Shown piece by piece: positions 50,876-59,641 of a DNA stretch of 64,000 nt. Below the pieces are notes generated by a model. That model made no database searches and had not been told where the DNA came from. It saw only the letters and a list, made by a program, of their open reading frames with translations. Location: positions 1 to 64,000 of the forward strand of contig NZ_PVTH01000007.1 in the NCBI RefSeq assembly GCF_003002875.1. Direction: 5' to 3'. The position numbers and the translations under genes are program-made. Every line of letters starts with the position of its first letter. Within the stretch, counting starts at the first letter, position 1. This DNA is from Arcticibacter pallidicorallinus. GTDB taxonomy: Bacteria; Bacteroidota; Bacteroidia; Sphingobacteriales; Sphingobacteriaceae.

Positions 50876-52072
50876 ATGAAAACACGCAAAATGACTAAAG
50901 TAAGGGCAGTGGTTGGCTGTTTGCTTCTATGTACGACAGGCTTAAACTTGAGTGCTCAAGAGCTTAAACCTGGCCAGGACAAGGCAATACTTAAGACGAA
51001 GCAAGGAAGTATTGTAGAGCTCCCTGGGTTCCTGACAGAGAAGATCAATACCATAGACTACCAGAAAATCGTGTTGCCTGGTCCTCAGTTTATGGTTTCT
51101 GATGATCCTGAGTACATCCGTATTCCTGAAGCCATTGCGCTTAAAGAGCCTGTTGTTCCCGGTGCGGTGCGTTTGTATGTGTATAACGTAAACGGAGTTA
51201 AAGAGCCTGCTAAAATAGATAGAAAGATTGTTGCCTTAATTAAAAATACTGGTAAATCAACAATGCATCTGCGTATGTTGAAGTATTCTTCTCAGAAACC
51301 AAGCTTAAACTATTTTCAAATTGGTAAGCAGGGTCTGGCTGACTTTTTTGCCTCAAACGGGAACGAAATTATCCGTACCGTTGCTCCGGGTAAATCTATT
51401 TTGATCGATGAAAAACTAGATAAACACATTGTTAAATATGATGAACTTGTGCATGGTTTTTATGAGTTTGTAGTAGATCAGCCAGGGGAGGTAACCGTAG
51501 TTCAGGCAGCGCCTTCTGCTTCGGTAGCTGATATGGTGAAGAAGATTACAAATGTGGTTCCCATCGGTCACGCAAATGCTGGAAGAGGAACTTTTGGTGT
51601 AAGTAATTACCAGGTAATCAACGATAAGGTGATAGATACTAAGGACGGCGTGACTCAGCTAATGCTCGCTGATGGTGTAACAGATCCTTGGGTAGTAGGT
51701 AGAGAAGGCCACAGTGGTGATCTCGCAAAACTCGCCGGCAATTACGGAGTGATCTATGATGTGGAGATGAAATGGAAAAGTACTGACGGAAAAGGTCTGG
51801 CACTGGTAACATGGAATTCCAGATCTGGAGATAACCAATGGTGCAGTGGTATGGCGGCTAGCATGGTGGTGAGTAAGGGTGTCTTTCCAGAGGGAATTAT
51901 TCAATTACCTAAGGATCGATTGGTGACTAAACACGCGCCTGAGGCTATCTTAATACAAATCTTCCCACCCTCAAAGGATGGGAAAGAACAGACAATTAAG
52001 TTGAAGTATTCGCCTCCAGGCGCATCTTGCTTGCCTACCCCGTTGATATTTATTCCTATTGACGTAAAATAA
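50876..52072 (+). CDS. Unrecognised secreted protein
   Basis: A 398-residue protein. The signal peptide ends near residue 28 (LLLCTTGLNLSAQ). The mature part starts with a KLKPGQDKAILKTK-like strand region; a middle domain (about 90-230) has VRLYVYNVNGVKEPAKID and ALIKNTGKSTMHLRMLKYS. The C-terminal domain has GNYGVIYDVEMKWKSTDG, ALVTWNSRSGDNQWCSGMAA and two Cys. The C-terminal part resembles the extracellular beta-domain found in some Paenibacillus copper-amine-oxidase-annotated proteins, but without a catalytic site; this is an impression. It has its own terminator and long non-coding flanks. Confidence 0.7.
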   Translation: MKTRKMTKVRAVVGCLLLCTTGLNLSAQELKPGQDKAILKTKQGSIVELPGFLTEKINTIDYQKIVLPGPQFMVSDDPEYIRIPEAIALKEPVVPGAVRLYVYNVNGVKEPAKIDRKIVALIKNTGKSTMHLRMLKYSSQKPSLNYFQIGKQGLADFFASNGNEIIRTVAPGKSILIDEKLDKHIVKYDELVHGFYEFVVDQPGEVTVVQAAPSASVADMVKKITNVVPIGHANAGRGTFGVSNYQVINDKVIDTKDGVTQLMLADGVTDPWVVGREGHSGDLAKLAGNYGVIYDVEMKWKSTDGKGLALVTWNSRSGDNQWCSGMAASMVVSKGVFPEGIIQLPKDRLVTKHAPEAILIQIFPPSKDGKEQTIKLKYSPPGASCLPTPLIFIPIDVK

Positions 52073-52079
52073 TATTTGA

Positions 52080-52122
52080 AAGTTGTCTAAAGCGATCTAT
52101 TTGCTTTAGACAACTTCATTTC
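52080..52122 (+). terminator. Terminator of the secreted-protein gene
   Basis: Perfect 14-bp stem AAGTTGTCTAAAGC / GCTTTAGACAACTT, 9-nt loop, followed by a weak T-rich tail (CATTTCT). Confidence 0.75.
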
Positions 52123-52146
52123 TAACTAGGGATAGATAGCTTGTTT

Positions 52147-52539
52147 TCAGTAGTAAGCAAACTCAATCAAATCCCGCTCGTTCCTTCGCTTCTGAATATT
52201 TCGACGTGTAGCGATGCTTGAAAGGCTAAAGGAATGTCCGCCGAATTCGCCGGCAGAGCCTGTTTCGTAATAGATGGCTGTTGATCCTAACACCCATTAT
52301 GTTTCATCGGTCTCTATTTAAGAACAGTACGTTATTTTTCCTTCATCGCGCTCCCTCAGAATCCCTTGTGGGCATAGCTCCGAATCGCTTTCCAAAAAGG
52401 GGTATGCAAGGCTCAGGTTTGTGGTATTACTGTAAGGCTCGATGTTTTCTGTAAAGGGAGGCTTGTAGCTACCCAATTCGTTTCCAACCTTGAATTCTTC
52501 AAAAAAAGCGTGGGTATGATTATATCGGCGTCTGTCTTT
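52147..52539 (-). pseudogene. Decayed reading frame with two in-frame stops
   Basis: One minus-strand frame stays protein-like for 131 codons, broken only by TAA at 52318-52320 and TAA at 52297-52299, and ends at TGA 52149-52147. The first part (73 codons) contains FFEEFKVGNELGSYKPPFTE and LSLAYPFLESDSELCPQGIL; the last part contains WVLGSTAIYYETGSAGEFGG and ends IEFAYY. There is no start codon at its left end, and a stop lies just upstream at 52542-52540. Mixed, ordinary composition suggests a former coding sequence. I do not recognise the family. Confidence 0.4.
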
Positions 52540-52942
52540 TTAGTGGTATTTAAAAAAAATTAATAAGAGCGACAGTATATCGATGCAGAGGGAACGCTGA
52601 TTGCCTTAAATGACGTGATTAAATGCGAGATAAGTCTTCGAACTATAGGCTTTAAAACGGGGTAATTGGCTCGAAAGTGCTTGTTTTATTAATTATAAAA
52701 AAAATTAATAATTATAGTGAAGTTCTTAAAATAATATTTTACATTCGTTTTACAAGCCAATTGGAATGGAACTCCGAACGATGAGGTTTCTGATATTCAT
52801 ACTTATTACAGTAGTTATACTTGGTGTTTTAGCCATGGACGGTGATGGTCAGAATCGATTTGTATATGGACCTCAATAGGTGAGGAATTTAATGGTGATT
52901 TTATTCATACAAACAATTAAACAAATAATAATTCCAACCTTT
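52540..52942. other. AT-rich non-coding leader region of the SusC gene
   Basis: Contains poly-A/T runs and possible promoter signals, but no complete TTG/TAnnTTTG pair. A 32-codon plus-strand open stretch at 52567-52662 (ERQYIDAEGTLIALNDVIKC...) reads like protein but has no start codon and stops directly before it. A short ORF with a hydrophobic segment lies at 52766-52879. Confidence 0.35.
52766..52879 (+). CDS. Possible 37-residue membrane or secreted peptide
   Basis: ATG at 52766, TAG at 52877-52879. The peptide has a hydrophobic core FLIFILITVVILGVLA like a signal sequence or single membrane helix and a short tail, DGDGQNRFVYGPQ. It lies 63 nt before the SusC start. It could be a leader peptide or the remains of a longer exported protein; nothing confirms expression. 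Confidence 0.25.
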   Translation: MELRTMRFLIFILITVVILGVLAMDGDGQNRFVYGPQ

Positions 52943-55900
52943 ATGCTAAAGTTTTTTACAAAAAGAGAGAAGCTCCCATGGATGGTACTGTCTATGCTGC
53001 TTTTTATGCTGTGTTCTAACATTGCTGCCTTTGCGCAATCGAGAACGGTGAGCGGCACTGTGGTAGACAACAAGAATGTGCCTTTGCCAGGTGTCTCGGT
53101 GAAAGTTAAGAACACGACCCGAGGTGCAGTAACCGACATGAACGGTAAATTCTCTATTTCCTTGGAAGCTGCGCAGACTACTTTGCAGGTTTCTTACATC
53201 GGCTTTCAGAGTCAGGATGTCACAGTTTCCGGAGGGACGGTTAAAGTTACTTTGCAGGAGTCTAACTCTCAGCTTAATGAGGTAATCGTTGTAGGGTACG
53301 GAACGCAAAAGAGAGCTAACGTGATCGGTTCGGTTACACAGATTAATAACTCGGATCTCAAGCAGGCACCAACCATGAATGTCACCAACATGCTGGCTGG
53401 TCGCTTACCCGGTATTACCACAGTACAATCATCCGGTCGTCCGGGGGCAGATGACGCGACCATTCGTGTTCGCGGTACTTCCACTTATCAGGGTGGACAA
53501 GGTCCGGTTGTAATCGTAGACGGTGTTCAACGTCCTTTAGGACAGTTAGATCCAAATGAGATTGAAAGTATTTCTGTGCTGAAAGATGCACTTTCTGCTG
53601 CTGTATATGGTCTGCAGGCTGCTAATGGAATTATCCTCGTGACTACCAAAAGGGGAGGGCAACAAGCTCCGAAAGTTTCGTATGACGGGTCGCTTACGGT
53701 GAATTCCAACACCCGCTTTCCTAAGTTTTTAGATGGTCCCGATTACATGGAGTGGTATTCCAGAGCAGAAGAACTGGACAACGAATACAGGATGAACATC
53801 GGGCAGGACCCAGTTCCTCTAACCTATCACCCGACTCAGATAGATGCTCTAAGGAACGGAACGAACACGAATCCGCTTCTGGGCAACACGGATTGGGTAG
53901 GTGAGCTTCTTGGCAAAAACAGTATGACTCAAAATCACGGCATTACCGTAAGGGGAGGTAGTGATAAGGTGAAATACTTTTCGAACATAGGCTACCTTGA
54001 TCAGGATGGCGTTGTGGAGAATACGGATTTTAAGAGGTATAACCTGCGTACCAATGTGGACGCACAGCTTAACAAGGTACTCTCCGTCGCGTTTGATATT
54101 GCCGGACGTTTACAGAAGACACGCACACCGGGGATATCACCTGACAATTCAGCGTATATGAATCCTTTCTATCAGGCAGTCCGGACTCTTCCGAATATAC
54201 CTATGTATGCACCCAATGGTTTACCAACGGCATATAACAGTAATGCAGGATATGTGAATCCACTTGCTTCGGTTATGCAATCGGGCTATCAACATGGCGA
54301 AACCAATGTTTTTCAAACCACATTAACTTTCAATGTGAAGGTGCCCTGGGTAGAAGGATTAAGCGGTAAGTTGCTGACTTCATACGATAAGAATGCCACA
54401 GAAAACAAGGGATGGACAACACCTTATCAGTTAATGGGTGTAGGAAGAGGTCAGACCACGGGAGATTATACATTGATCGCAAGCCCTCCCGGAATCACCG
54501 TTAATACTTTACGTCAGAGTTATAGCCAAAACAACAGGGTTTCCATGCAGCCAAGTTTAACCTATAACAAGACTGTGAATGATCACACATTCAATGTTCT
54601 AGCGCTATACGAGTGGTCAAGACTCAGAAGTAATGTTTTTTCTACAGGTGCCAGAAACTTCGCCATGTCTGATCTTCAGGATATAGATTTTGGTAGTTCT
54701 GCTACCGCTGATTTCATCAGCCCGACCGGAAGCAGCAGGATTGGTGCCAGGCAGGGATACGTTGGCCGTGTGAATTACGGCTACAAAAGTAAATACCTGT
54801 TTGAGGCCGCTATCAGGGCAGATGCTTCCCTTAGCTTTCCCGAAGAAAACCGTTGGGGTTATTTCCCCGGAGCAGGTTTAGGCTGGGTAGTAAGTGAGGA
54901 AGGATTTTTTGAGAAAATCAAAAGCACGGTAACCTTTTTGAAGTTTAAATCTTCCATCGGTATTCTGGGTAAAGATACTGATCAACCGGATTTTACCTAC
55001 TTACCTACATTTCAGTTAACAGATGCACCGGTGGTTGTTATCGGTGGTACACCTCAGGCAGCGCTATATACTTCAGCTCCGCCGTATAGAGATATTACCT
55101 GGGAACGACACAGGGTAACGAACGTCGGTTTTGAAGCTGAATTCTGGAACGGAAAACTTGGTCTTGATTTCGATTACTTCTACAAAGTTGTTACCGATAT
55201 TTTAACAGGCAGATCCGCACTTTATCCGCCTTCTATTGGCGGATATGTTCCTACGCTGTTTAACGATGGTGTAACAGACAATCGCGGTTTTGACCTTCAG
55301 CTTAGACACCGTAACAAAGTAGGTGAGTTTAACTATTCCGTTACCGGTAACTTCAACTTCGCAAGGAATAAGATCATTGAGATCAATGAGAATCAAAATC
55401 TTCCAGCATGGCAAAAAACCACGGGGAACCCTATTGGACAGAAGATGGGATTTGTTGTGGAAGGCTTTTATCAGAACTGGGAAGAGGCAAGAAACGGATC
55501 ATCGCCGAGTAGTGGTTTTATCGCACCCGGATTTTTCAAATATAAAGATCTGAATGGGGATGGACGGATCACGCGAGATGCTGACATGACATTCGTAGGA
55601 AAAAGTAACCTGCCAGAAATCATGTACGGGCTTAATCTGCAGGCCGATTACAAAGGATTTGATTTTTCTGCCCTGTTCCAGGGAGCAGCTGGTTCCAGTC
55701 TTGCTTTAGGTGGTTTATATGAAGGGTCATCGGGTACCAGTGGCGTTGAGGATAACTCTCCTTTTACCAAGACCTTTTATAGCTATGGAAACTCTCCATA
55801 TTACCTGGTTGAACAAGCCTGGAGTCCTACTAATCCGGATGCAAAATATCCGAGGTTGACTTCGGGAGGCGTCGCGATGTCTCCGCATAATGCCAACGCA

Positions 55901-56137
55901 AACTCCGCCTTTATTATTGACAACAGTTATTTGAGGTTGAAATCGGTTCAGCTGGGCTACACGCTGCCAAAAACCGTGCTTAATAATAGGATTGAACGCT
56001 TGCGGATTTACGTTTCAGGATTTAATCTGTTCACATGGGACAAGTTGAAATATCTTGATCCGGAGATGCCAAACGTAAATAATGGATTTTATCCTCAGCA
56101 AAAGATGATTTCCGGTGGTGTTAACATTACATTTTAA
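52943..56137 (+). CDS. SusC/RagA family TonB-linked outer-membrane transporter
   Basis: A 1064-residue SusC-type transporter from the ATG at 52943. The signal peptide (about 1-32) ends in CSNIAAFAQ. The carboxypeptidase-like domain is at about 36-110 (VSGTVVDNKNVPLPGVSVKV); the SusC box is near 120-135 (LNEVIVVGYGTQKRANV); the plug has IRVRGTSTYQGGQGPVVIVD and LQAANGIILVTTKRG; the barrel ends ISGGVNITF. It forms a pedal-bin complex with the SusD protein encoded 6 nt downstream to import oligosaccharides. First gene of the locus to 63997. Confidence 0.95.
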   Translation: MLKFFTKREKLPWMVLSMLLFMLCSNIAAFAQSRTVSGTVVDNKNVPLPGVSVKVKNTTRGAVTDMNGKFSISLEAAQTTLQVSYIGFQSQDVTVSGGTVKVTLQESNSQLNEVIVVGYGTQKRANVIGSVTQINNSDLKQAPTMNVTNMLAGRLPGITTVQSSGRPGADDATIRVRGTSTYQGGQGPVVIVDGVQRPLGQLDPNEIESISVLKDALSAAVYGLQAANGIILVTTKRGGQQAPKVSYDGSLTVNSNTRFPKFLDGPDYMEWYSRAEELDNEYRMNIGQDPVPLTYHPTQIDALRNGTNTNPLLGNTDWVGELLGKNSMTQNHGITVRGGSDKVKYFSNIGYLDQDGVVENTDFKRYNLRTNVDAQLNKVLSVAFDIAGRLQKTRTPGISPDNSAYMNPFYQAVRTLPNIPMYAPNGLPTAYNSNAGYVNPLASVMQSGYQHGETNVFQTTLTFNVKVPWVEGLSGKLLTSYDKNATENKGWTTPYQLMGVGRGQTTGDYTLIASPPGITVNTLRQSYSQNNRVSMQPSLTYNKTVNDHTFNVLALYEWSRLRSNVFSTGARNFAMSDLQDIDFGSSATADFISPTGSSRIGARQGYVGRVNYGYKSKYLFEAAIRADASLSFPEENRWGYFPGAGLGWVVSEEGFFEKIKSTVTFLKFKSSIGILGKDTDQPDFTYLPTFQLTDAPVVVIGGTPQAALYTSAPPYRDITWERHRVTNVGFEAEFWNGKLGLDFDYFYKVVTDILTGRSALYPPSIGGYVPTLFNDGVTDNRGFDLQLRHRNKVGEFNYSVTGNFNFARNKIIEINENQNLPAWQKTTGNPIGQKMGFVVEGFYQNWEEARNGSSPSSGFIAPGFFKYKDLNGDGRITRDADMTFVGKSNLPEIMYGLNLQADYKGFDFSALFQGAAGSSLALGGLYEGSSGTSGVEDNSPFTKTFYSYGNSPYYLVEQAWSPTNPDAKYPRLTSGGVAMSPHNANANSAFIIDNSYLRLKSVQLGYTLPKTVLNNRIERLRIYVSGFNLFTWDKLKYLDPEMPNVNNGFYPQQKMISGGVNITF

Positions 56138-56143
56138 TCAGCT

Positions 56144-57847
56144 ATGAAAGAATATATAAGCAATCTAAAAAAAGTCTTTGTGGTAGCCGGTGCCATGCTA
56201 ACCCTGGGATCGTGTGAAATTGACCACGCCCCCCTCGATAAGTATACAGATGCTGCCGTTTATCAAAATCCGGCAAACATCCGTTCTTATATGATCGGGA
56301 TGTATAATGAATTCAGCACATTTAAATTTGGCGGTTTTCCAATAGGCTATGACAACGCGACTGACGCGTTAACGGATATCATGAAATATACCTCTGGTAT
56401 ATCGGGGAATGGTTCCGTGAATATTTTGGCCTCGGACGCTTCCAGAGTTAGTGCGGCAAGTCCACAGCTAAGCTATTGGACTACTGGCTATAACAGGATC
56501 CGTCGTTTAAACGAGTTTTTAGAAGGTTTGGAAACAAAAGCACAGGGACTTGATGCAGAAGCTAAGCTGAGGTATGAAGCAGAAGCGCGTTTTGTTCGCG
56601 GATATGTATATTTCTGGCTGGTTAAATTGCATGGAAGTGTAGTGCTGCTGGATAAGTTAACCACAGAAAAAGATAATCCGCGCGCCAAAGAAGATGATTG
56701 CTGGAACTTTATCGCCGCAGATTTCGCATTTGCAGGGCAGCACTTACCGAAGACATGGGACGCCGTGAATGCCGGAAGAGCCACTAAAGGTGCTGCTTAC
56801 GGCATGCTTGCCAGGACATGGTTATATGCAGCTTCCATTGCTGAGTATGATAGGAAACAATTTAGCGCGGATGAATTAACCGGTGTGCCAGCTGAAAAGG
56901 CGACCGCATATTATACCAATGCGGCAAATGCGGCCGAGGAAGTTAAGAAACTCGCGGCAGAAGGATTGTATGATCTGGAGGCAAACTTCGCCAGTATTTT
57001 CACTAACAAAAACACGAAAGAAGCGCTCTTTAAGGTTGACTTCTCCAGGCCATTGATAACACATCAGCACGATCTTGGATTTGCGCCTGCTAAAGATGCT
57101 CCGGGCCAGGTATTGGTCTATGGAGTGCCCACTGCGGAACTGGTAGACGAATTTGAGATGAGTGATGGCTCGACTTTTTCCTGGTCTAACGCAGCTATGG
57201 CGGCAAATCCTTATGCCAACAGAGAAGCGCGTTTTAGCGCGACGATATTGCACAACGGATCTTCATGGAAAGGAAGAACCCTCAACACCACTACTGCTGA
57301 TCCAATAGAAGGCTTTACAGAGTATGGTTTGTCGTCTGATCCAAAAAGAACGGTGAGCGGTTACTATGTGAAGAAATTCCTGGATCCGTTAAATACGAAC
57401 ATGGTGATTAACAAGAGCGATCAGAGCTGGATTGAGATGCGTTATGCGGAGGTGCTGTTGATCGATGCAGAAGCGAAGGTCAAGATCAATGATATTACCG
57501 GCGCAAAAACATCACTCAATACACTTAGAAACAAAAGAGGGTTGCCAAATACGCCATCGCAAAGCCCTGCTGAAATGATGCGTGCAATAGAACACGAAAG
57601 AATTGTGGAGTTGGCGTTTGAGGGACACCGTTACTGGGATCTTAGAAGATGGAGAAAAGCGCATATCGTGTTAAATAACGTGCGTTTCACAGGTCACAAA
57701 GGAACACCAAACGGGACGTCTACCAGCTATACAACAGTGCCGGTGGACAATGCCGACCGCCAGTTTACGCCAGCCTTATATTATATTCCTATCCCACTAG
57801 ACGAGACTTTGAGAAACAACGCATTGCCACAAATCAAAGGATGGTAG
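56144..57847 (+). CDS. SusD/RagB family surface lipoprotein
   Basis: A 567-residue lipoprotein (signal to Cys25, AMLTLGSC) that caps the SusC barrel and binds the substrate. It has TPR-like helices in the N-terminal half (AEARFVRGYVYFWLVKLHGS near 146-165) and the family C-terminal RagB_SusD part with RAIEHERIVELAFEGHRYWDLRRW near 482-505. The stop overlaps a possible start of the next gene, so the two are tightly coupled. The substrate is not readable from the sequence. Confidence 0.95.
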   Translation: MKEYISNLKKVFVVAGAMLTLGSCEIDHAPLDKYTDAAVYQNPANIRSYMIGMYNEFSTFKFGGFPIGYDNATDALTDIMKYTSGISGNGSVNILASDASRVSAASPQLSYWTTGYNRIRRLNEFLEGLETKAQGLDAEAKLRYEAEARFVRGYVYFWLVKLHGSVVLLDKLTTEKDNPRAKEDDCWNFIAADFAFAGQHLPKTWDAVNAGRATKGAAYGMLARTWLYAASIAEYDRKQFSADELTGVPAEKATAYYTNAANAAEEVKKLAAEGLYDLEANFASIFTNKNTKEALFKVDFSRPLITHQHDLGFAPAKDAPGQVLVYGVPTAELVDEFEMSDGSTFSWSNAAMAANPYANREARFSATILHNGSSWKGRTLNTTTADPIEGFTEYGLSSDPKRTVSGYYVKKFLDPLNTNMVINKSDQSWIEMRYAEVLLIDAEAKVKINDITGAKTSLNTLRNKRGLPNTPSQSPAEMMRAIEHERIVELAFEGHRYWDLRRWRKAHIVLNNVRFTGHKGTPNGTSTSYTTVPVDNADRQFTPALYYIPIPLDETLRNNALPQIKGW

Positions 57848-57876
57848 AATCTAAGGATCATACAAAATTTTCAATC

Positions 57877-59556
57877 ATGAAAAAATTATCATTAATTTTT
57901 ACAGTTATAGCCCTGGCAGGTGTGACGCTAAGCTCTTGCAAAAAGGCGCAGGAGGTGGTTCCAAACACCAGCAATGAGCTTGCAGATATTTACGCCACGC
58001 TGGACGGATTGGGCACTAAGCGTGTTGCTGAGCCGCGTTTTAGTGCGAGTAACGATACGATTTATTTCGACCTGCCGTATTTTTATCCGGTAGATTCAGA
58101 CAATGAAGTGGATCTGAGTCAGGTGATACTCCGGTCTACAGTTCCTTCGGATGCGATCGTGACTCCGGGTCTGGGAGTACTACAGGATGTATCTAAGCCA
58201 TTTAACCTGAACATCACGTCAGGATCTGGTGAGACAAGATCCTTTGTAGTAGTTTCTAGAAAAGTTGGTGATTTATCGGTCGCCGATGCGAAAATAACCT
58301 ATCAGGCCGGGGGCTCTACACAGGAGATAACGGCTGTGATTAAAGATTCAGATGTATTCTTCTACATTTTACCTGGTACCGATATCTCCAATGTAAGGCT
58401 TGATCTGGAGATCAACAAGCACTCAAGCAGTTCTATCCCTAGTGGTACGGCTATGGACCTTTCAAAGGACGTTCCGTTAACCATTACTGGTGTAGATGGC
58501 TCTAAGAAAGTATATACATTGAAGGCAACAGAGCCGGTTAAGCTTGATTATGGGGTAGGTATCAACAGGAGAATGTTCGTGAAGACTGCCGCAGAATTAG
58601 GTTTTACGACCAACATGGAAACCTCTTTGGCTGTAACAGGCGATTATCTTGTGACCTCGGTCAGGACTAATCCATCTGTTTATAAGGTGTATAACAGGTA
58701 CACCGGTGCTTACATCAAAGATTTGCCGCTTCCTTTTAGTGCGCTTTCTTTCCAGGTAGCTCACGATGCCGGGGGTAACCTTTTAGGTGCCACTTATGCT
58801 GCTAAAAACGGCAAAATGATCATGTACAAATGGAGTAGTATTGATGCTGTTCCGGAGAAACTAATTGAGTGGACGAATAACAATCCTACAGGAATAACCG
58901 GTGACGGTGGTGCTGGAAGAAGGATAAATGTTTATGGTAATGTAAATACCAATGCAGTTATCATGTCGCCAGCTGGTCAGTCATCTATCATTTATAAATG
59001 GCGGATTGCAAATGGTGTGCTGGTAAGCAACACGCCGGAAGTAATCAGATATAAATCGGTAACAGGCGGTGCTGCTTCATTTATGGGGTATAACGCAGAT
59101 GCTCAACCTACCTCTGCAGATGCCAATGCCGACTATTTCGTCAACTATCAGTTTGAAATAGGTCTGGTAAACGGAACGACGCACGAAAGGACTGTCGGCT
59201 TTGCTAACGAAACCGCTGTTTTCGGTATCTTCCACTTCGCTACCGACTATATCGAGTTTAATAATGCGAAATATCTTGCGGTTCAGAAACTGGTAAATAC
59301 CTATAGTTATAATAACGCTATCATGGGTATATTCGATGTCACAGAAACCTCTAAAATAGGCTTGTCGGCAGCGGATCCAAGATACCGGACATTTAACATT
59401 TATAATTCGGAAATCTTTGTCGGTGCCAATCCAAATGCGAACGGTACAGGAGATATCTGTATTGCACTTTCTCCCGATAAGGAAAGGATGCAGGTTTATA
59501 TGCTGTTAACCAATGGTGGCATCATGGCCCACGAATTTACCAAGTATACGCCTTAA
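57877..59556 (+). CDS. DUF5018-type surface lipoprotein (SusE/F-position)
   Basis: A 559-residue lipoprotein starting at the ATG at 57877 (MKKLSLIFTVIALAGVTLSSC, Cys21); the in-frame ATG at 57841 overlaps the susD stop. The N-terminal half has beta-sandwich repeats (VSKPFNLNITSGSGETRSFV and LSKDVPLTITGVDGSKKVYT), as in DUF5018. The C-terminal half (about 230-559) looks like a beta-propeller with repeated strand and aromatic patterns (LAVTGDYLVTSVRTN, NAVIMSPAGQSSIIYKW). In SusCD loci this position usually holds an extra glycan-binding lipoprotein. A terminator follows. Confidence 0.8.
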   Translation: MKKLSLIFTVIALAGVTLSSCKKAQEVVPNTSNELADIYATLDGLGTKRVAEPRFSASNDTIYFDLPYFYPVDSDNEVDLSQVILRSTVPSDAIVTPGLGVLQDVSKPFNLNITSGSGETRSFVVVSRKVGDLSVADAKITYQAGGSTQEITAVIKDSDVFFYILPGTDISNVRLDLEINKHSSSSIPSGTAMDLSKDVPLTITGVDGSKKVYTLKATEPVKLDYGVGINRRMFVKTAAELGFTTNMETSLAVTGDYLVTSVRTNPSVYKVYNRYTGAYIKDLPLPFSALSFQVAHDAGGNLLGATYAAKNGKMIMYKWSSIDAVPEKLIEWTNNNPTGITGDGGAGRRINVYGNVNTNAVIMSPAGQSSIIYKWRIANGVLVSNTPEVIRYKSVTGGAASFMGYNADAQPTSADANADYFVNYQFEIGLVNGTTHERTVGFANETAVFGIFHFATDYIEFNNAKYLAVQKLVNTYSYNNAIMGIFDVTETSKIGLSAADPRYRTFNIYNSEIFVGANPNANGTGDICIALSPDKERMQVYMLLTNGGIMAHEFTKYTP

Positions 59557-59567
59557 GGCGATTTATC

Positions 59568-59602
59568 GCACCTCTCTGTATGCACAGAGAGGTGCTTTTT
59601 TT
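59568..59602 (+). terminator. Rho-independent terminator inside the SusCD locus
   Basis: Perfect 12-bp stem GCACCTCTCTGT / ACAGAGAGGTGC, 4-nt loop, followed by eight T. It splits the binding/transport genes from the enzyme genes and could lower enzyme expression. Confidence 0.9.
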
Positions 59603-59641
59603 ATAACAGTTTGTTTACTCTAACCAGAAAGAGCCATACAT

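Noticed and set aside
52567-52662. 32-codon protein-like plus-strand stretch before the SusC gene
   Set aside because: No start codon, two stops directly before it and too short to distinguish from chance.
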